Shown one piece after another: positions 37,163 through 41,763 of a DNA stretch of 41,763 bases. Each line of letters opens with the position of its first letter. The stretch's first letter is position 1. The DNA comes from a virus, in IMG/VR virus record IMGVR_UViG_3300005533_000055, positions 1 to 41,763 of that record, one strand, 5' to 3'. Below the pieces are notes generated by a model that saw nothing but the letters and a program-made list of their open reading frames with translations, ran no database searches and was not told where the DNA came from. Position numbers and translations under genes: made by a program.

Positions 37163-38269
37163 ATGGCAGCCGAAGAACGCGAAGTGACGATGGCGCCCGA
37201 CACGGCGCTCGTGAGTTCGATCAGCAAAGCCGAGCTCGACCAGGCGATCACGACTGCGCGCCAGTACCCGCGCAGCCTCAAGCGCTTCCTGAGCGAATGC
37301 CTCGACATGGCGACGCTGAACGAGCGCATCGCGCAGGAGTGCATCTACGCGCTGCCCCGCGACGGCCGGATTATCGAGGGCCCGAGCGCGCGGCTTGCGG
37401 AGATCGTGGCATCCGCGTGGGGCAACTGCCGCGCCGGCGCGCGCGTGGTCGAGGAAAGTCGCGAGTTCGTGACCGCGCAGGGCGTCTTCATGGACCTCGA
37501 GCGCAACGTCTCGATCACCTTCGAGGTCCGGAGGCGCATCACCGGGCGCGACGGCCGGCGCTTCAAGGCCGACATGATCGGCGTCACCGGCAATGCCGCC
37601 TGCTCGATCGCGCTCCGGAACGCCGTTTTCAAGGGCATCCCGAAGGCCTTCTGGTCCGACATCTACGACGCGGCGCGCAAGGTCGTCGCCGGCGACTCGA
37701 AGACGATCGCGAACCGGAGGGCCGAGGCGCTCTCGTACCTGCAGAAGCTCGGCGCGACCGAGCCGATGGTGCTCGCGAAGCTTGGCGTCGCCGGCGTCGA
37801 GGACATCGGCCTCGACGAGCTCGTGCTGCTGCGAGGCCTCGCGACCGCGATCAAGGAAGGCGACACGACCGTCGAGGAGGCCTTCGCTCCGGAGCCGCCG
37901 GCGGGAAGCCAGCCGGCCTCGCAGACGGCGCGCGCGAAGGATGCGCTCCGGGCCGCGGATCCGAAGCCGGCCGAGGCCGCGCCGGCACCGCCTCCGCCCG
38001 CCGAGAAGATCCCGATGTTCTCGGTCGAGACCGCGATCACGGCGCTCAAGAGCGCGCCGACGCAGCCGCTGCTCCGCAAGGCCTGGCAGGACATCGTGCT
38101 CGACTTCCACGAGACGAAGCGCGAGCTGCCGCTCGATGTCGAGGCCGTCTACCACGACCTCAAGGAGACGCTGCCGGAGGCCGAGCCGCCGAAGGAGCAG
38201 CTGCAGATGACGCCGCCGCCCGCGGCCGCTGAGAAGCACCAGCAGACTCGGGCCGGCCGGAAGGCGTGA
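37163..38269 (+). CDS. Putative single-strand annealing/recombination protein
   Basis: This 368-residue protein has the conserved phage pattern ARQYPRSLKRFLSECLDMAT, YALPRDGRIIEGPSARLAEI, then ADMIGVTGNAACSIALRNAV and a Pro-rich linker (about 270-300) to a short C-terminal domain. Proteins of this kind regularly follow YqaJ-type exonucleases, and I infer an annealing role like that of RecT or Erf. I cannot confirm the fold by reading. The start codon is preceded by a GGGG-containing site. It overlaps the next gene by four bases. Confidence 0.72.
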   Translation: MAAEEREVTMAPDTALVSSISKAELDQAITTARQYPRSLKRFLSECLDMATLNERIAQECIYALPRDGRIIEGPSARLAEIVASAWGNCRAGARVVEESREFVTAQGVFMDLERNVSITFEVRRRITGRDGRRFKADMIGVTGNAACSIALRNAVFKGIPKAFWSDIYDAARKVVAGDSKTIANRRAEALSYLQKLGATEPMVLAKLGVAGVEDIGLDELVLLRGLATAIKEGDTTVEEAFAPEPPAGSQPASQTARAKDALRAADPKPAEAAPAPPPPAEKIPMFSVETAITALKSAPTQPLLRKAWQDIVLDFHETKRELPLDVEAVYHDLKETLPEAEPPKEQLQMTPPPAAAEKHQQTRAGRKA

Positions 38270-38838
38270 AGAGCGCGGCGCTGCAGTCGGCGATCCTCGA
38301 GCTCCTCGAAGAGGAATCCGGGACGCCGACGCAGATCCGCCAGCGGCTAGAGACCGCCGGCGCGCCGCTCAAGTTCGCGACGATCGAAACCACGCTCCAG
38401 GCGCTGCAACGGCTCGGCCGGGTGATCCGCTGCGCCGACGGCGTGTACGCCAGAGCCGAGAACCCGGCGCCGCCAGCGGCAACGCCGGCCGCTGAACCGA
38501 CGGAGACAACGATGGCGACGAAGACCTGCCCGACCTGCAAGAAGACGAAGCCCGAGTCGGAGTTCGTCAAGAACGGCAAGTGCAAGCTGTGCAACCGCGC
38601 CTACATGGCGCAGTACCGCGATCCGAAGAAGATCCGGCGGGCGAACGGTGAGAAACCGTCGCCGGCGAAAGCGCCGCGCGTGGCGCGGCCGCACCGCGGC
38701 AGCATGGTCGTCGACCACCGGATCTCTATCAACATCGTCGACGTCGACGACAAGCACTACGCCTTCACGATCAGCGCACGGCAGGCGCTCGAGCTCCGCC
38801 AGGCGCTGGCCGGCATCACGCTAGGGGAAGTCGCATGA
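38266..38838 (+). CDS. Winged-helix plus zinc-finger protein
   Basis: This 190-residue protein starts at GTG 38266 (GTGA overlap). Residues 1-65 form a winged helix (LQSAILELLEEESGTPTQIR, TIETTLQALQRLGRVIRCAD). After a Pro/Ala linker comes CPTCKKTKPESEFVKNGKCK-LC, an HNH-associated-like zinc finger. The C-terminal part (IVDVDDKHYAFTISARQALE) is a small beta-alpha unit. It is probably a DNA-binding early protein. No precise family. Confidence 0.72.
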   Translation: MKSAALQSAILELLEEESGTPTQIRQRLETAGAPLKFATIETTLQALQRLGRVIRCADGVYARAENPAPPAATPAAEPTETTMATKTCPTCKKTKPESEFVKNGKCKLCNRAYMAQYRDPKKIRRANGEKPSPAKAPRVARPHRGSMVVDHRISINIVDVDDKHYAFTISARQALELRQALAGITLGEVA

Positions 38839-40439
38839 TCGAATCGATTCAGAACATCCCGCTCAACCGCCTGCTGCTTAGCGAGACCGGCGCGCAGTCC
38901 GAGCGGCGCAAGCGCTTCGACAAGGCCGCGCTCGGCGAGCTGACCGAAAGCCTCAAGGAGTTCGGCCTGCTGCAGCCGATCGTCGTCCGCCCTAGGCCCG
39001 AGAACGGCATCGGCGGCCCTACGAACTTCGACATCGTCGCCGGCGAGCGGCGGTTCCTCGCAGCGCAGGCCGCGGGCCTCACCGAGATCTCGGCGAGCGT
39101 GCGCGAGCTCACCGACGAGCAGGTCCTCGAAATCCAGCTGATCGAGAACCTGCAGCGCGAAGGCCTGCACGAGCTCGTCGAGGCCGAGGGCTACGAGACG
39201 CTGATGCGCTCGCACGGCTACACCGTCGACGACCTGGTCGCGAAGGTCGGCAAGTCGAAAGGCTACGTCTACGGACGCTTGAAGCTGCTCGCGCTCTCGA
39301 AGCCGTCGCGCAAGGCCTTCTTCGACGGCGAGCTCTCGGCGTCGATCGCGCTGCTCGTCGCCCGCATCCCGAACGACCAGCTGCAGGCCGAGGCGCTCGA
39401 GATCATCCTCGGCGGCCAGGGCGAGCACCCGATGAGCTATCGCGCCGCGGCGGAGTTCGTGCACGACAACTTCATGCTCAAGCTCGGCGGCGCGCCGTTC
39501 CCGATCGCCGACGCGACGCTGCTGCCGGCGGCCGGGCCCTGCGGCACCTGCCCGAAGCGCACGGGCAACGCGCCCGACCTGTTCGGCGACGTCAAGGGTG
39601 CAGACGTCTGCACGGACCCGGTGTGCTTCAAGGCAAAGAAGCTGGCGCACTTCGAGCGCCGCGTCGCCAAGGCACGCGCCGACGGCCAGAACATCATCGA
39701 GGGCAAGGCGGCGCAGGCGGTCGCGCGCTACGGCACGCACAACCTCGAGGGCGGCTACGTGGCGCTCACCGAGAAGTGCTACGACGACGCGAAGCAGCGC
39801 ACCTACCGGCAGATCCTCGGCAGCACCGCGAAGCCGGAGCTGCTGCTCTTCAAGGGCAAGAAGTGGCAGGACGGCGACGAGGTCGACACGGTCGAGCTGA
39901 TCGAAGTCGTCAAGCGTTCGGCGCTCGACGGGCTTATCTCAAAGCGGCGCGAGACCGCCGGCGGAAGCTCAAACAACTACCGCAGCCAGCAACGCGCGCA
40001 GGAGAAGAAGGCCCGACGCGAAATGGCGCTTCGCACCGAGCTCGTGCGCCGGATCCGCGCGAAGCGTGGCTCGAAGGAGCTCAGCCTCGCCGAGCTCAAG
40101 CAGGTCGCGCTGGCCTTCTGGCATCGCCTCGACCACGACGCGAAGACGCACCTGTTCAAGCTGTGGGGCCGCGAGCCGACGGTCAAGAAGTCGGGGTACT
40201 TCACGAGCCGCAACTTCTCGATCGACACCGAGGTCGCGAAGGCGAGCGCCGGCGAGCTCGCCGCGCTGCTGATCGACGTAACGCTCGGGCCCGACATCCG
40301 CGCGTCGACCTACTCGCTCGACAAGCCGGCGCGGATCTATGAGGCCTGCAAGCGCTACGGCATCAAGCCGGAGAAGGTGCGGGCCGAGCTCCTGGCCGCG
40401 GAGAAGGCGAAGGCCAAGAAGCCGGCGAAGAAGAAGTGA
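38835..40439 (+). CDS. ParB/RepB-like nuclease-domain protein
   Basis: This 534-residue protein starts with a ParB N-terminal domain: LLLSETGAQSERRKRFDKAA, LKEFGLLQPIVVRP, GERRF (70-74) and ENLQRE (104-109). A helix-turn-helix follows (TVDDLVAKVGKSKGYVYGRL). It then has a Cys cluster (CGTCPKRTG...VCTDPVCF, about 236-262) and a long Lys/Arg-rich region ending KKPAKKK. ParB proteins bind centromere-like DNA with CTP, but no ParA is present, so partition is unlikely. A role in recombination, replication or gene control is inferred. It is nearly twice the usual ParB length. Confidence 0.85.
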   Translation: MIESIQNIPLNRLLLSETGAQSERRKRFDKAALGELTESLKEFGLLQPIVVRPRPENGIGGPTNFDIVAGERRFLAAQAAGLTEISASVRELTDEQVLEIQLIENLQREGLHELVEAEGYETLMRSHGYTVDDLVAKVGKSKGYVYGRLKLLALSKPSRKAFFDGELSASIALLVARIPNDQLQAEALEIILGGQGEHPMSYRAAAEFVHDNFMLKLGGAPFPIADATLLPAAGPCGTCPKRTGNAPDLFGDVKGADVCTDPVCFKAKKLAHFERRVAKARADGQNIIEGKAAQAVARYGTHNLEGGYVALTEKCYDDAKQRTYRQILGSTAKPELLLFKGKKWQDGDEVDTVELIEVVKRSALDGLISKRRETAGGSSNNYRSQQRAQEKKARREMALRTELVRRIRAKRGSKELSLAELKQVALAFWHRLDHDAKTHLFKLWGREPTVKKSGYFTSRNFSIDTEVAKASAGELAALLIDVTLGPDIRASTYSLDKPARIYEACKRYGIKPEKVRAELLAAEKAKAKKPAKKK

Positions 40440-41038
40440 AGTCGCCGGTCGAAGCCTTCCCGCTCGCGTGGCCGCCCGGCTGGCGGCGCACGCAATCGCG
40501 CAAGGGCGCGCAGTTCTCGACCTACGGCCGCGAGCTCGCGGTAATCGATGGGCTCAAGCGCGTCATCTCGGAGCTCGAGCGGCTCGGCGTCACGTCGCGC
40601 GATGATATCGTCGTATCGACGAACCTGCGCACGCGCTTGGACGGCCTGCCGCGTTCCGACCAGGCGGAGCCGACCGACCCGGGCGCCGCGGTCTACTGGC
40701 AGCGCGGCAAGAAGACCGAGTGCATCGCGATCGACCGTTACAAGCGCGTCGCCGACAACCTCGCCGCGATCGCCGCGACCCTCGAGGCCATGCGCGCGAT
40801 CGAGCGGCACGGCGGCGCCGAGATCCTCGACCGCGCCTTCACCGGCTTCGCCGCGCTGCCGGCGCCCGAGCAGCCGTTCCAGGTGCTCGGCATCGGCGCG
40901 AACGCCACGCGCGCCGAGATCGACGCGGCCTGGCGGAAGCTCGCGGCCGAGAACCATCCGGACCGGCCGGGCGGCGATGCCGACAAGATGGCGCGCATCA
41001 ACGCCGCGCGAGATGCGCTGCTGGAACAGCGACCGTGA
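40436..41038 (+). CDS. J-domain (DnaJ-like) phage protein
   Basis: This 200-residue protein has an N-terminal part starting with FPLAWPPGWRRT, a form common in phage early proteins, and VISELERLGVTSRDDIVVST. The C-terminal about 55 residues are a J-domain: FQVLGIGANATRAEIDAAWR, the HPD motif at about 174-176 and KMARINAARDALL. J-domains stimulate Hsp70 ATPase, and phages use this to remodel replication complexes. It overlaps the ParB gene by four bases. Confidence 0.85.
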   Translation: MKSPVEAFPLAWPPGWRRTQSRKGAQFSTYGRELAVIDGLKRVISELERLGVTSRDDIVVSTNLRTRLDGLPRSDQAEPTDPGAAVYWQRGKKTECIAIDRYKRVADNLAAIAATLEAMRAIERHGGAEILDRAFTGFAALPAPEQPFQVLGIGANATRAEIDAAWRKLAAENHPDRPGGDADKMARINAARDALLEQRP

Positions 41039-41079
41039 AGTCTCGCGTGATTTACCGCCCTTCGGCATTCTCCCTACTA

Positions 41080-41097
41080 CGGCGCAATTCAGCGCCG
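41080..41097 (+). promoter_or_regulatory. Small hairpin ahead of the TPR-like gene
   Basis: CGGCGC and GCGCCG form a perfect 6-bp stem with loop AATTCA, 13 bases before the ATG at 41111. No T tract follows, so it is not a terminator. The next gene's GGGAGA ribosome site lies just behind it. It may affect expression of the following genes. I see no clear promoter. Confidence 0.4.
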
Positions 41098-41110
41098 ACC
41101 GGGAGAAGCC

Positions 41111-41392
41111 ATGCGCCGCGAAGACATCATGGTCGACAGAAATCTGCGGGGAGTTGCTCTTGAGAAGGCCGGAGACATCGAGGCTGCAATTGCGCTCTAC
41201 GAAGCCAATGTTAGAGATCGCTTCGACGGTTCGCACCCATACGACCGATTGCGTGTGCTCTATCGCAAGCTCGGTCGAATCGCAGATCTCATGCGCGTCG
41301 CGCGAGCCTATTGCGCGCTTGCCGGCGGCGATCCGACTCTCAAGCTCAAATTCCAAAGACTGATCGAGCACACCACAACCGACACCGGATGA
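41111..41392 (+). CDS. TPR-like small protein, atypical composition
   Basis: This 93-residue helical protein has tetratricopeptide-like repeats: LRGVALEKAGDIEAAIALYE is a good TPR helix pair, and PYDRLRVLYRKLGRIADLMR a second. A GGGAGA site lies six bases before the ATG. By eye the gene is less GC-rich than its neighbours and uses codons such as AAT, AGA and ATT more freely, suggesting separate acquisition. It lies directly ahead of DGR target 2. Function unknown; TPRs bind proteins. Confidence 0.75.
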   Translation: MRREDIMVDRNLRGVALEKAGDIEAAIALYEANVRDRFDGSHPYDRLRVLYRKLGRIADLMRVARAYCALAGGDPTLKLKFQRLIEHTTTDTG

Positions 41393-41412
41393 ACTGACCG
41401 AAGGGAGATTCA

Positions 41413-41763
41413 ATGTACCGCCTCACCAAGATCGCTGCCGACGGCACCGACCTTCCGGCCGATGCGACTGGCCACCTCGCCGTGCGCCTCGACCACCAGC
41501 TGCTCGCGCAGCCGATCATCTGGACCGCGCACCGCTCGCCAAAGCGCCTCACCTGGAAGCAGGCGAAGGCCTGGGCCGAGAAGCTCGACATCAACGGCTG
41601 GAGCTGGCGCCTCCCGACGGTCGAGGAGGCCTTACTGCTGCCGGACCGCTCGCGCACCGAGTATCCGCTCGTCGACCCGGCGTCCTTTCCCGACTGCGAC
41701 GGCGAGTGGATCTGGACCGGCACGGAGGATCGCGTTCCCCCCGCGGGCTGCGCGTGGGGCGTC
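41413..41763 (+). CDS. DGR target protein 2, DUF1566/Lcl-type (5' part, cut by window end)
   Basis: This 117-residue partial protein has the same C-terminal build as target 1: KRLTWKQAKAWAEKLDINGW, SWRLPTVEEALLL, DCDGEWIWTGTED and then VPPAGCAWGV, the start of a VR. AAGGGAG lies about five bases before the ATG. Its end is probably the fragment at 1-32. The N-terminal about 45 residues differ from target 1, so this is a distinct protein sharing only the lectin-like module. No signal peptide visible. The ligand is unknown. Confidence 0.88.
   Translation, partial: MYRLTKIAADGTDLPADATGHLAVRLDHQLLAQPIIWTAHRSPKRLTWKQAKAWAEKLDINGWSWRLPTVEEALLLPDRSRTEYPLVDPASFPDCDGEWIWTGTEDRVPPAGCAWGV
41738..41763 (+). 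repeat. DGR variable repeat VR2, 5' portion
   Basis: These 26 bases align to the first 26 of TR (1138-1163). Differences are at adenines only: TAC becomes TGC and AAC becomes GGC. Together with bases 1-26, this accounts for 52 of 98 repeat bases. The missing 46 correspond to the adenine-richest, most variable middle. Confidence 0.88.

Noticed and set aside
36164-38239. 691-residue frame antisense to the YqaJ and annealing-like genes
   Set aside because: Leu/Arg/Asp-rich antisense shadow typical of GC-rich DNA; the plus-strand genes have recognisable motifs.
38835-40439. ParB-like gene as evidence of a plasmid-prophage with partition system
   Set aside because: No ParA-type ATPase or parS-like array is visible, and an integrase with attP is present.
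1-41763. CRISPR arrays, insertion sequences or transposases
   Set aside because: No regularly spaced repeat-spacer pattern, transposase motif or terminal inverted repeats were seen. The repeats present are the DGR repeats, operators, possible iterons and coding repeats.

Overview
The window is an essentially complete temperate, tailed-phage genome of the siphovirus type, about 41.8 kb and strongly GC-rich with G/C-dominated third codon positions. No flanking bacterial genes are visible. Packaging, head, tail, lysis, integration, repressor, replication and recombination modules are each present once. A single attP-like tRNA-Met 3' end sits beside the integrase. Both window ends fall inside the same kind of repeat, a diversity-generating retroelement (DGR) variable repeat. 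This suggests an excised or virion-derived circular or permuted genome, opened at a hypervariable site, rather than an integrated prophage with two att sites. The host is probably a GC-rich proteobacterium, inferred from the spanin pair, the NlpC/DUF2163/DUF2460 tail-tip set and the tRNA-Met remnant. It cannot be narrowed further by reading.

Layout. Positions 1-3576 (+) hold a DGR (the tail of one target gene, a complete second target gene with its variable repeat VR1, avd, and a reverse transcriptase with the template repeat TR inside its reading frame), then an Xis-like HTH gene, a tyrosine integrase and attP at 3590-3634. Positions 4064-30118 (-) are the late operon. Read in its own direction it runs small terminase, large terminase, two paralogous small proteins, portal, MuF, a run of structural or decoration genes, prohead protease/scaffold, major capsid, connectors, major tail protein, G/GT chaperones, tape measure, tail-tip genes, then a lysis cassette ending in nested Rz/Rz1. 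Positions 30193-34000 (-) are the leftward early operon (Cro/YdaS, replication protein with a possible origin, small genes, a nuclease-like protein, a late regulator). Positions 34086-34932 (+) hold a short repressor and a lipoprotein likely to be co-expressed with it. Positions 35027-41763 (+) are the rightward early operon (small genes, YqaJ exonuclease, putative annealing protein, ParB-like protein, J-domain protein, TPR-like protein and a DGR target cut by the window end).

How it works together. Five operator-like sites with consensus TATCACC-N4-GGTGATA lie at two divergent control regions and overlap sigma70-like promoters, giving a lambda-like switch. A late promoter with a palindrome in its spacer lies between the late regulator and small terminase. 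The most distinctive system is the DGR. VR1 differs from TR at 14 positions, all TR adenines. The second VR is split across the window ends, with about 46 nt missing at the most variable part. TR is translated in frame with the RT. Other points of interest are a portal/MuF frame change at an A9 run, terminator hairpins placed just ahead of the major structural genes, a roughly 12-fold proline-rich repeat protein, and a duplicated binding-domain-like insertion in a tail-tip protein.
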